Positions 6,256-13,462 of a stretch of DNA of 25,805 nt are shown piece after piece. The stretch is taken from assembly GCA_002409745.1 (NCBI GenBank), contig DHOU01000029.1:5645-31449 (forward strand), given 5' to 3'. The notes below the pieces were generated by a model. The model was not told the DNA's origin and ran no database searches. It saw only the letters and a list, made by a program, of their open reading frames with translations. The DNA comes from Bacteroidales bacterium UBA5382. Its GTDB lineage: Bacteria; Bacteroidota; Bacteroidia; Bacteroidales; Dysgonomonadaceae. The position numbers and the translations under genes are program-made. Within the stretch, counting starts at the first letter, position 1; the number at the start of each line of letters is the position of its first letter.

Positions 6256-6876
6256 ATGATGAAATCAATTTATCAAAAAATATTACTAAGCTCGTTAGGT
6301 TTTATATTATTTGCTGTATGGTTTATATACTCAAATAGCAGCATTGCGCAAACTCCCCTTACTACTTGGCAGGAGCAATTAGAATACGCAAAAAATAATT
6401 CTGGTCGATTGAACGAGGGAGATGCAAGTCATCTAAATTTAATAAACTATGTTTATAAAGGAACAATAAAGTCCGAAATAGATAAGAATAAGGTCATAAG
6501 CTCTTTGCTTTCTCTCGACGCACCCGTTGTTATGCATTTACCTCCCATAATTAGAACGGATACTATCATAATGGGCGATTCCTGTGTGATGAAGGAAAAA
6601 AGTTTCCCAAAATTTGAAATAGCAACAATTCGTGAATTGATAGAAATTGCAGAAACTACAGGGGAAGAAAACCCTGTTATATTGATGAAGCGGCAACTCG
6701 GTCAACTAATTCAAATTGGCTTTGAATATCTGGAATTGGAATGGCAGTATAAGGGGAAGACATTTCATTCGATATGTATTGTATCGAATAAAAATGAAGG
6801 CGTTATATATGAGCCTATAGGAGGTAATATTGCCATAGGTACGAATATAACTATTGAAAAGACAACAAAATATTAA
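6256..6876 (+). CDS. Exported protein consisting of the TW.EQL core domain only
   Basis: A 206-residue protein. The signal region (about 6-32) ends SSIAQTP, a signal peptidase I type site without a lipobox Cys. The rest aligns to the core domain of the lipoprotein at 4581: LTTWQEQLEYA, then KFEIATIRELIEIAE, then LELEWQYKGKTFHSICIVSN and GGNI. It stops where the core ends, so the variable C-terminal domain is missing. Start ATG 6256 is followed directly by a second ATG (6259). It lies 65 bases after the NLFEYGG gene and 67 before the transglutaminase lipoprotein, probably in one operon. It may modulate or bind the full-length lipoprotein, or be an independent member of the family. Function unknown. 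Confidence 0.8.
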   Translation: MMKSIYQKILLSSLGFILFAVWFIYSNSSIAQTPLTTWQEQLEYAKNNSGRLNEGDASHLNLINYVYKGTIKSEIDKNKVISSLLSLDAPVVMHLPPIIRTDTIIMGDSCVMKEKSFPKFEIATIRELIEIAETTGEENPVILMKRQLGQLIQIGFEYLELEWQYKGKTFHSICIVSNKNEGVIYEPIGGNIAIGTNITIEKTTKY

Positions 6877-6943
6877 TTACAGATAAACCAAAAATCAATA
6901 TTTTCATAATCACTCATTTAAAATATTTCAAAATGAAAAAAAC

Positions 6944-8923
6944 ATGATGAACTCTAACGTTATTGCTTTTCTAATTTGCGTTGCTACATTTTCCGTCGGA
7001 TGCAGCCATAAAGAAAACAATCGACTGGAAGAAGCTTTGTCCCTTGCGGGTGAAAACCGGACGGAACTGGAGAAAGTATTGAACCGCTATGCCGCCAATC
7101 CGGCCGACACCCTGAAATACCGTGCGGCCTGCTTCCTGATAGAGAACATGCCGGGATATTATTATTACGAGGGAAAGGCATTGGACGACTGGGCGGTCTA
7201 TTTCAAATGCCTCGACGACAACGCTAAAAAACCGGAAGAAATTATCGATTCGCTCAGCTCCATTTACGGAGCATTCGACGTGGGTTCACTGAAAATAAAG
7301 TACGATATCGAAACGCTCGATTCCGCTTTCCTTTGTGACAACATCGACCGGGCATTCGAAACGTGGAGGGAAGTACCGTGGGGAAAAAGTATCTCCTTCG
7401 CCGACTTCTGCGAATACCTTCTTCCTTACCGCTTCGGGAATGAAAAGCCTGTCGCATGGAGGAAAAAATACCGCGAATTATACGCTGACTCTTTGAAATA
7501 TACGGAAAAGGATGATGCGGTTTCCGCTGCTATAATTTTAAGAGATGCGATATTGAAGAAAAGGAAAGGCCCCCGGTTCACCATGATCCGCCCTCAGGGA
7601 TACCCCAATCCGGATGCTTTCACGGCCGACGACCTGAACGGTTCGTGCGACGATGTTAATCAATTTACCGCATTCGCTTTCCGGGCTGCCGGTATTCCCT
7701 GCGCCGGCGACTACATGCCTGTCAGGGGAAATGAAAATGTGGGGCATTCGTGGGTCTCCCTGAAAAACAGTCAAAACGAATACTACACCATCGACTATTT
7801 CGGCAACATCAATTACTTATCGGATACCGACGCCAACCGGCGCGCTACGAAGGCGAAAGTATACCGCCGGACGTTTTCGAAAAACCGGACAATGATCGAT
7901 AAACTCCGGCGAAAAACGCAATCTGTACCCGTAGATTTTTGCGAAGATGCTTACCGTTTTCAAGATGTTACCCGTTTATATTCGAATTATGTGAACGACC
8001 TGTTTATCCCCGACAGTTTGATATATGACGGTGCAGAAAAACAGACGGGCGTGCTTTACCTGTGCATACCTTCCAAGTTGGAATGGATTCCTGTCGACTG
8101 GGTGGTTGCCAGTAAAAAAGGGGAAATCGTGTTTACGGACGTGGAAGCGGGATGCCTTTACCGGGTGGGGGAATATGCGGACGATACATTTACTTTTCTC
8201 ACCGATCCGTTTACCGTACGGAAACAAACGCGGGAGATAAAAACGTATGCATCGCGCGAAGAAGACAAACCGTTGGTGCTTTTTTCAAAATATTCGCTGG
8301 AGGGGGAAAACCTTTTTCGTGACCGGATGATAGGGGGAGCATTCGAAGCTTCCGCCAATGCCTCTTTTAGAAATCCCGATACGCTTTTCGTCATTAAAAG
8401 TAAACCGTTCCGGCTGTACCACCGAGTTGAAATATCTACCGGCAAGGCATACAGATATGTCCGGTATAAAGGCCCTAAGAACAGCTTTTGCAATGTCTCC
8501 GAGATTCAGTTTTTTTCCGATACCCTGCTCTTGAAAGGGAAAGTCATTGGGACGCCGGGTTGCTGGCAGAACGACGGCTCGCACGAATATACCAACGCTT
8601 TCGACGGGAAAACGGAGACCTCGTTCGACCATAACACCGCCAGTGACGGATGGACAGGATTGGACTTGGGGCGCCCCTGCAAAATAACAAAAATCATATA
8701 TTCTCCCCGCAACAACGACAATTATATTAAAAAAGGAAATACCTGCGAATTGTTCACTGTCAGCCGCGAAGGTTGGCAGTCGCTGGGAGCGCAAACTGCT
8801 TCGTCGGATTCTTTACGGTACGATGTCGTTTCGGGAAAGGGTTTGTACTATATCAAGTGTCACTCGGAAGGGAATCAGGAACGCCCGTTCATTCTGGAAG
8901 ATGGAAAAATGATCTTTTTGTGA
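6944..8923 (+). CDS. Lipoprotein with transglutaminase-like and C-terminal discoidin-like domains
   Basis: A 659-residue lipoprotein. The signal ends in FSVGC with lipidated Cys 20. The middle holds a transglutaminase-like (papain-fold) domain with the expected triad: Cys 235 in LNGSCDDVNQFTAFAFRAAG, His 268 in VGHSWVSL, and Asp 284 in YYTIDYFG. The C-terminal part (about 490-640) resembles an F5/8 type C (discoidin) carbohydrate-binding fold: YRYVRY, VSEIQFF, NAFDGKTETSFD, TGLDLGRPCKITKIIY. Such Bacteroidota proteins are surface lipoproteins; a peptidase-like activity on glycan-linked peptide is plausible but unproven. It is richer in GC than the genes before it. It probably ends the operon that starts at 4581. 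A relic of its first 41 codons lies at 15277-15402. Confidence 0.88.
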   Translation: MMNSNVIAFLICVATFSVGCSHKENNRLEEALSLAGENRTELEKVLNRYAANPADTLKYRAACFLIENMPGYYYYEGKALDDWAVYFKCLDDNAKKPEEIIDSLSSIYGAFDVGSLKIKYDIETLDSAFLCDNIDRAFETWREVPWGKSISFADFCEYLLPYRFGNEKPVAWRKKYRELYADSLKYTEKDDAVSAAIILRDAILKKRKGPRFTMIRPQGYPNPDAFTADDLNGSCDDVNQFTAFAFRAAGIPCAGDYMPVRGNENVGHSWVSLKNSQNEYYTIDYFGNINYLSDTDANRRATKAKVYRRTFSKNRTMIDKLRRKTQSVPVDFCEDAYRFQDVTRLYSNYVNDLFIPDSLIYDGAEKQTGVLYLCIPSKLEWIPVDWVVASKKGEIVFTDVEAGCLYRVGEYADDTFTFLTDPFTVRKQTREIKTYASREEDKPLVLFSKYSLEGENLFRDRMIGGAFEASANASFRNPDTLFVIKSKPFRLYHRVEISTGKAYRYVRYKGPKNSFCNVSEIQFFSDTLLLKGKVIGTPGCWQNDGSHEYTNAFDGKTETSFDHNTASDGWTGLDLGRPCKITKIIYSPRNNDNYIKKGNTCELFTVSREGWQSLGAQTASSDSLRYDVVSGKGLYYIKCHSEGNQERPFILEDGKMIFL

Positions 8924-9106
8924 AACAATAAGAAACTACCGCTCGCATTCCTATCTTGTGAAAGTTAAATTATTTATTATTAACCGTATGGGCCTTGAAA
9001 AGGCAGATAAATTAACCACGATTAACTCGGCTTCTTCGTTTATACCAGAGATACTTGCTAACTTTCGGCGTTTTTAAAACAGTAAACATATAAAAATAAA
9101 TCAATT

Positions 9107-9772
9107 ATGAATACGAGAGATTCTAATTATCAGAGAATGGCTCGTAACGTGAAGGCAGTCCTCCACCAATACGAACCAGTTTGGAAGGAAAAACCAAGAG
9201 TACTTAAGGAAGTAAACACATTTGACTCGGCTGTGGAAAAAATGGAACCGCATTCCATAGGCTCGCTTATCGTAACTAAAGGTTTCACGGATAATAAGGA
9301 TGCCATAGCCCTCGAAATGTATACAGAGGCGGCCGCCATCGCCCAGAGGGTATCAATATACGCCCTCGATACCGGCGACTACGGATTGCACGACCAACTG
9401 CGGGTCAGCCGCGGGTCCCTCGTGAATATGGGAGAAGAAACGGCTTACCACAAAGTGGAAGACATTTACCAACGCGTGTCGGCGTTGTTGCCCTCTTTGG
9501 TCGATTATGATGTGGATGAAACGAAAATGACCGCCCTCAAAGCATTGATGGATTCATACAAATCCCTGACGGATAAACCGCGTAACCTGACCTTGGAACG
9601 CAAACGCCATAACCAGACCATTCCCGAAGTGAGGAAAGAACAACGTCAGAGTCTATACAAACTCGACAGCCTGATGACGATGTTCGCCGGCACCGACTTT
9701 TACAGGGATTACAAGAATGCCCGCATCATCATCGACCGCGGCGGAAGTTCGAAGAAAGAGGAAGAAGAATAA
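9107..9772 (+). CDS. Hypothetical helical protein (221 aa)
   Basis: A 221-residue protein without signal peptide or membrane segment, so probably cytoplasmic. Predicted mostly helical, with heptad-like stretches (ALKALMDSYKSLTDKPRNLTLERKRHN and REQ-type segments) and a Glu-rich C-terminus (SSKKEEEE). An internal region reads YALDTGDYGLHDQLRVSRGSLVNMG. I do not recognise the family. It stands alone: 183 bases without a gene upstream, repeat R3 downstream. It is better balanced in base composition than the lipoprotein genes around it. Start ATG 9107 follows an A-rich leader typical of this genome. No function is proposed. Confidence 0.75.
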   Translation: MNTRDSNYQRMARNVKAVLHQYEPVWKEKPRVLKEVNTFDSAVEKMEPHSIGSLIVTKGFTDNKDAIALEMYTEAAAIAQRVSIYALDTGDYGLHDQLRVSRGSLVNMGEETAYHKVEDIYQRVSALLPSLVDYDVDETKMTALKALMDSYKSLTDKPRNLTLERKRHNQTIPEVRKEQRQSLYKLDSLMTMFAGTDFYRDYKNARIIIDRGGSSKKEEEE

Positions 9773-9854
9773 TCTACAACACTTTGCTGAATAATAAGAA
9801 TAAACCGGGAAAAAGCCGAGATCAACATGAAACAAAAAATAATATATATTTCAG

Positions 9855-9958
9855 GGCAGGATTACCCTTTAATGCGTTGGGCATTAAAGGCACTCCTGCC
9901 TATCTGAGATAGGGCGGCTCGAAATAAGTTTTCGGTTCTGGCAAGCCGCCGGCCACCC
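9855..9958 (+). repeat. Two-hairpin dispersed repeat, copy R3
   Basis: Hairpin 1 pairs GGCAGGA (9855-9861) with TCCTGCC (9894-9900). Its interior differs from the other copies but forms its own perfect 10-bp stem, CCTTTAATGC (9866-9875) with GCATTAAAGG (9881-9890). Hairpin 2 pairs GGCGGCT (9913-9919) with AGCCGCC (9944-9950). The changed but paired interior argues that structure, not an encoded peptide, is kept. It ends 44 bases before the gene at 10002. Confidence 0.85.
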
Positions 9959-10001
9959 AAAGTAAGAACAATTTATTCAACACATATAAAATTAAGGACT
10001 T

Positions 10002-10451
10002 ATGAAGTTGGTATTTAAAGTTCCGGACTCCCCTAAAGCAGGCCATAATATCCATAGAGAGCATGGAAAAAAGAAGGAATTGGAAATGCTGTCTAAGTTA
10101 TTCGGTAATAATAGCAGATGGGAATATGAAAATTTTAATCTAAATATAGTTGAAAAAAGAAGAAATGCTCTTGAAATTGAAGGGAAGTTAAATATTTCGA
10201 AGATTTTCAATGAGGATTTTCATCGGATTCATCTATCAAATATCTTTTATTTTGAGAATATCGAACAAAGGATTACTTTATCCGAATTTATCGATATGGC
10301 CACTCAAGTATTTAATTTTCTAACAGATTATTTTATTGAATATTCTCAATATGAGCAAAATAAAGATATGCCGAAAATTTCAATACATAATAAAATATTA
10401 GAAAATTATATAGCTTCTGAACAATTTATTAATTTATACAGCTCTCTTTAA
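10002..10451 (+). CDS. Hypothetical cytoplasmic protein (149 aa)
   Basis: A 149-residue protein, very AT-rich codons, no signal peptide or membrane segment. The front half is charged (HGKKKELEMLSKLFGNNSRW), the rear half helical with aromatic residues (FFEN-type segments, SEFIDMATQVFNFLTDYFIEY). No domain recognised. It is the first gene after repeat R3 and precedes a broken lipoprotein tail (10513-10882), which places it where a module's lipoprotein start would otherwise be. It could be an unrelated insertion that replaced the front of that lipoprotein gene, or a cytoplasmic partner of the module. Confidence 0.7.
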   Translation: MKLVFKVPDSPKAGHNIHREHGKKKELEMLSKLFGNNSRWEYENFNLNIVEKRRNALEIEGKLNISKIFNEDFHRIHLSNIFYFENIEQRITLSEFIDMATQVFNFLTDYFIEYSQYEQNKDMPKISIHNKILENYIASEQFINLYSSL

Positions 10452-10512
10452 AGATATTCTATTTTATTATTAAAACTAATTTAATTAATACTACAGTTTA
10501 AAACATTGTTTT

Positions 10513-10882
10513 ATGAAAAAATATTATTTATAGCTTGTTTATTTATTCTGATAATAAAGAAAATTTTGCAGGTTTAACTCTCTGGTATTATCGTATTTAT
10601 TGTGTCGTTACAGGTATTTCCAGTAATGGTCGAAAATCTATACAGGATATAACCTCCATGTTTGCAACACATAATGCTATAATCGGCTATCATTGCGATG
10701 CAAACATTATGCAAGTCGGAGATTTTGTAACCGGCCCGTCAGGGCATTTGAGTTTTGCATGGGGATACACTCATGGGTTTGGGAGCGGAGGCCTTACATG
10801 GAATGGCACAGGTTTTACAATATCAGGTAGTGGATATGGTAGTACGGGGGTTGAATATGTCACTCCAAATAAACTAAATTGA
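10513..10882 (+). pseudogene. Remnant of variable-tail lipoprotein: signal start plus C-terminal domain
   Basis: ATG 10513 begins MKKYYL then stops at TAG 10531. One extra base in the A-run at 10516-10521 would instead give MKK-ILFIACLFILII, a good signal peptide, in a second frame. A third frame, open from TTG 10535 to 10882, encodes the C-terminal domain: YHCDANIMQVGDFVTGPSGHLSFAWG and the ending GSTGVEYVTPNKLN, homologous to the tails of 4581-5564 and 13314-14342. The TW.EQL core domain is absent. I read this as a deleted, frameshifted gene. Expression of a short 115-residue product from TTG 10535 cannot be excluded, but it would lack an export signal. The NLFEYGG-like gene follows 27 bases later, keeping the module order. 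Confidence 0.65.
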
Positions 10883-10909
10883 TCGATAAACATTATGTAA
10901 ATATTCATT

Positions 10910-11548
10910 ATGAAGCAAGTTATTATGATTTTATTATTGGTTATGGGCACCTCTTTGATTTATGGCCAAACTATACATAATTCTGATATTACAGACGTCA
11001 GTATTTATGAATATGGGGTTCCGTTAACATCATGTGAATGTAATTTTATCAATCTGTTTGATAACTGGTCTAAATGGATAACAAATTATCAAGAAACGAC
11101 TTTTCTGTCTTATGATTATGAGACAACATTAAAAGACAGTACGGATATAAAGCATTATGCAGATCTATTAAACAGTTGGGATTCTTTAGGGCGGTCTTTT
11201 TCCGGTACTACTACTTATGTAAGACAAAACAACTCGGATACGCTCACATATAAGTGGAAACGTATTTTTTCCTGTCATCCATGGTATGAAATTCCGGACG
11301 AAATTGATAAAAATCCGAATCACCTGAAGATGTTTAAGGACGAAGCAGAATCTTATTTTAAAACACAAAAGGAATTATTCTATAATACCGTACAAATCGG
11401 CGATAAGATTTTTGCCATACATTTGAAAACCGGAGGACAGGAATATGTACATTATGCCATTTGCAGACCGAAAAAAAATGAAATTATATTTGATAATCTC
11501 TTTTACAATATTAATGAGATATCAGATAGATTAAAAATATATTATTAA
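10910..11548 (+). CDS. Divergent secreted NLFEYGG-family protein
   Basis: A 212-residue protein with a signal peptide ending IYGQ (about residue 20). It keeps the family skeleton: SIYEYGVPLTS, NLFDNW, TTFLSYDYETTLK, DSLGRSF, and VQIGDKIFAIHLKTGGQEYVHYAICRPKKNE. It diverges strongly in the middle, with a Trp- and Cys-containing insertion (YKWKRIFSCHPWYEIP). It follows the broken lipoprotein tail at 10513-10882 and precedes a near-identical copy of paralogue 1 by 43 bases, so two family members sit side by side here. If the family protects against or escorts the matching lipoprotein tail, this divergent member would match the divergent tail just upstream. That is a testable inference. Confidence 0.8.
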   Translation: MKQVIMILLLVMGTSLIYGQTIHNSDITDVSIYEYGVPLTSCECNFINLFDNWSKWITNYQETTFLSYDYETTLKDSTDIKHYADLLNSWDSLGRSFSGTTTYVRQNNSDTLTYKWKRIFSCHPWYEIPDEIDKNPNHLKMFKDEAESYFKTQKELFYNTVQIGDKIFAIHLKTGGQEYVHYAICRPKKNEIIFDNLFYNINEISDRLKIYY

Positions 11549-11591
11549 TCAGTGCTAATAAAGAAAAAAATGCAAATTCAAATCATTTATT

Positions 11592-12197
11592 ATGAAACAT
11601 TTCATTTTGTTTTTAAGTTTGATATTCAGTTATACTGTCAATACCCTTTATTCGCAAGAGGTATCGAATAATGAACAGTCAACTCTGAATTTATTTGAAT
11701 ATGGAGGTGTTCTCACAAGCGAAGATAATCTGAAAAATCTGTTCAGGAATTTTCCTTTATACGTTGAGAACGGAAGTGAAATAGATTTTCTTTCCTATGA
11801 ATTTATCGGAACGATAAAAAATAAGAGGGATGCTAAAAAATATGTCAAAAATAATTTTCACGATCTCATTACATTAGGATGGATGACGGTATTCTATAAA
11901 GATACTACAGATATCCACAGGAATAGCCTTCCCTCTTCAATGCAATTTTTCATAGATACCGGCCTCGCTGATAAATCGACATTCAATAAGAAAATAAAAA
12001 CCCTTTCAGAAGAATATATCCATATCGGCGATCAAATATTCGCCATCAATTTTATTTTGGATTTGCAAAAACATAAACATTATATTTTTATTAATCCGAA
12101 AACGAATAAAGTATTGATGAAAGGAAATATTTTCGCGGTTGAATTCCCTATATCTCATGTAGTCGATATTAATAATCGTAAAGCGCGCCAAGATTAA
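11592..12197 (+). CDS. Secreted NLFEYGG-family protein (paralogue 2)
   Basis: A 201-residue protein almost identical to 5585-6190: same length, same ends, only scattered substitutions, most of them in the signal peptide. The nucleotide similarity runs on past the stop for about 65 bases (to around 12264), so a block rather than just the gene was copied. Signal peptide ends LYSQ. Here the gene has no lipoprotein of its own directly upstream; it follows the divergent family member at 10910. A small membrane protein gene follows 88 bases later, and then a terminator. Function as for the family: unknown, constant partner of the variable-tail lipoproteins. Confidence 0.85.
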   Translation: MKHFILFLSLIFSYTVNTLYSQEVSNNEQSTLNLFEYGGVLTSEDNLKNLFRNFPLYVENGSEIDFLSYEFIGTIKNKRDAKKYVKNNFHDLITLGWMTVFYKDTTDIHRNSLPSSMQFFIDTGLADKSTFNKKIKTLSEEYIHIGDQIFAINFILDLQKHKHYIFINPKTNKVLMKGNIFAVEFPISHVVDINNRKARQD

Positions 12198-12285
12198 GAA
12201 AGCGTTGCGGAAAATAAACAGCTAACCAAAGCTGATTCGTTCTCTTTCAACAAGAAAAAAATGATAAAATGCAAAAATATTTAAT

Positions 12286-12567
12286 ATGAATCTTAAAGAA
12301 CAATTTAAAGAGAGTTGGACATTCGGAGTAGCTGCCGCTATATTCATTTTGCTTGTCGTATTCTCAAGTTCCGGTATATATACGGTAAGCGATACTTTAT
12401 TCGGAATAGCTTACCTGCTTTTAGCTGCAAGCATTACGTATACCAGTATTGCAGCAGGGAAAAGATTCCAAGATAAAGGGAAATACGCTACCTGCATCCG
12501 CATTATATACGGAGCGGGACTCCTTTCAGGCTTATGGCTATACGAAGCTGTCGAATGCCTGTTTTAA
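12286..12567 (+). CDS. Small hypothetical membrane protein (93 aa)
   Basis: A 93-residue protein with three hydrophobic segments (about residues 12-30, 36-56 and 69-90), separated by short loops (SGIYTVSD; GKRFQDKGKYATC). It begins at ATG 12286, 88 bases after the NLFEYGG gene, and a bulged hairpin terminator begins 9 bases after its stop, so it is probably the last gene of the module that starts at 10002. It is not detectably related to the other small membrane proteins at 384, 1632 and 2176. No family recognised; an immunity role is possible by position only. Confidence 0.7.
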   Translation: MNLKEQFKESWTFGVAAAIFILLVVFSSSGIYTVSDTLFGIAYLLLAASITYTSIAAGKRFQDKGKYATCIRIIYGAGLLSGLWLYEAVECLF

Positions 12568-12576
12568 TTTATTATG

Positions 12577-12615
12577 GAGGTTTACCGGACTGTGTTTTAT
12601 CCGGTAACCTCTTTT
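12577..12615 (+). terminator. Bulged hairpin terminator (GAGGTT/AACCTC family)
   Basis: GAGGTTTACCGGA (12577-12589) pairs with TCCGGTAACCTC (12600-12611) with one bulged T, followed by TTTT. It is nearly the same sequence as the hairpins at 2488 and 15181. Confidence 0.8.
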
Positions 12616-12668
12616 ATAGGAATATGAAATATTCTTAGACGCTTAAAAACAATTTAAAAACAACAATT

Positions 12669-13124
12669 ATGAAGAATTTATTTTTACTATCGATTTTGAT
12701 AATCGCTTTTACAATGAGCGCTATAGCTCAAGACAAGACTTCGGATATAAAACGTTTGTTGGGACTGATCAATTCCGAACAAATGGCAGAATCGATGCTG
12801 AATACAATGGCGCCGATGCTGAAATTACAGTCAAATGAAGCACCCAAAGGAAGCGGCAATAAAGAAAATATGGACAAAAATATGGATGTTATGGCCGAAG
12901 AAATGAAGGAGATTATGAACTTGCTCAAAGCGGAATCCGTAAACATTTATGACAAGCATTTTACCCATGAAGAGATCAAGGATATGATCCGGTTTTATGA
13001 ATCGCCGACAGGCAAAAAAATGCTCGAAAAGAATCCCGAGATCACCCAGGAGTTGATGACCGTCATGATGACCAAGTACATGCCTGAATTTCAAAAGGAG
13101 TTGATCACAAAAGGGAAGATTTAA
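12669..13124 (+). CDS. DUF2059 domain exported protein
   Basis: A 151-residue protein with a Sec signal peptide ending AIAQ (residue 21), predicted periplasmic. The C-terminal part is a typical DUF2059 domain: YDKHFTHEEIKDMIRFYESP, TGKKMLEKNPEIT, and a helical end. This domain of unknown function is widespread in secreted proteins of Gram-negative bacteria. A Met/Lys-rich linker (about 52-75) separates signal and domain. Its first 41 residues match the chimeric gene at 3991. Both precede a copy of the two-hairpin repeat and a TW.EQL lipoprotein gene, so this intact gene shows what the chimera used to be. A terminator at 12577 separates it from the preceding module. Confidence 0.85.
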   Translation: MKNLFLLSILIIAFTMSAIAQDKTSDIKRLLGLINSEQMAESMLNTMAPMLKLQSNEAPKGSGNKENMDKNMDVMAEEMKEIMNLLKAESVNIYDKHFTHEEIKDMIRFYESPTGKKMLEKNPEITQELMTVMMTKYMPEFQKELITKGKI

Positions 13125-13186
13125 AGAATAAACAACCGATAAATGAATCCGAAAATGAATTAATTATGAGACGGACTGCTTATATG

Positions 13187-13228
13187 AGTCACCTTTTGAA
13201 GGGCAGACCTCCAAGGGCGCTCCTGCCT
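13187..13228 (+). repeat. Two-hairpin dispersed repeat, shortened copy R4
   Basis: Contains the interior of hairpin 1 (CACCTTTTGAAG ... CAAGGGCGC) and the 3' arm TCCTGCC (13221-13227), but the 5' arm is degraded and hairpin 2 is missing. After the arm the sequence passes directly into the A-rich leader of the lipoprotein gene, so a deletion removed the second half. It ends 86 bases before ATG 13314. Confidence 0.75.
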
Positions 13229-13238
13229 TAAAAACCGA

Positions 13239-13462
13239 ACCAATTAGTCAATTGATTTTAAAATAGCTGCAAACAATAGAAAAATAAAACAACAAAAATA
13301 AAAAATAGAGTATATGAAAACAGATATAAATAAATTTATCAAGATGGTTTATAACAAAAGTTTATTGATCATATTATTTTTAATGACAGTTCTTTTTACA
13401 CAAAGTTGCTCCAATCAATTGGAAATGTTTTCCGAAGATATATTTAATGAAACTCAAAAAAA
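13239..13462 (+). repeat. 224-bp duplicated leader and signal-peptide segment (copy B)
   Basis: Gapless partner of 4506-4729. Covers the same 75-base leader and first 50 or so codons. The near identity here against strong divergence downstream suggests recent gene conversion or selection on the leader and export signal. Confidence 0.9.

Noticed and set aside
8285..8794. 169-codon - strand open frame inside the transglutaminase lipoprotein gene
   Set aside because: It is a shadow of the + strand gene, which has motifs, a signal peptide and a paralogue; the - strand translation shows no domain or start context.
8924..9106. Regulatory RNA or hidden gene in the gap before 9107
   Set aside because: Only AT-rich sequence with a weak near-match to a -7 box (TAACTTTC); nothing that I can support.
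9855..9958. CRISPR or integron attC site
   Set aside because: Copies are kilobases apart with no spacer array, and I see no attC core sites or integrase gene.
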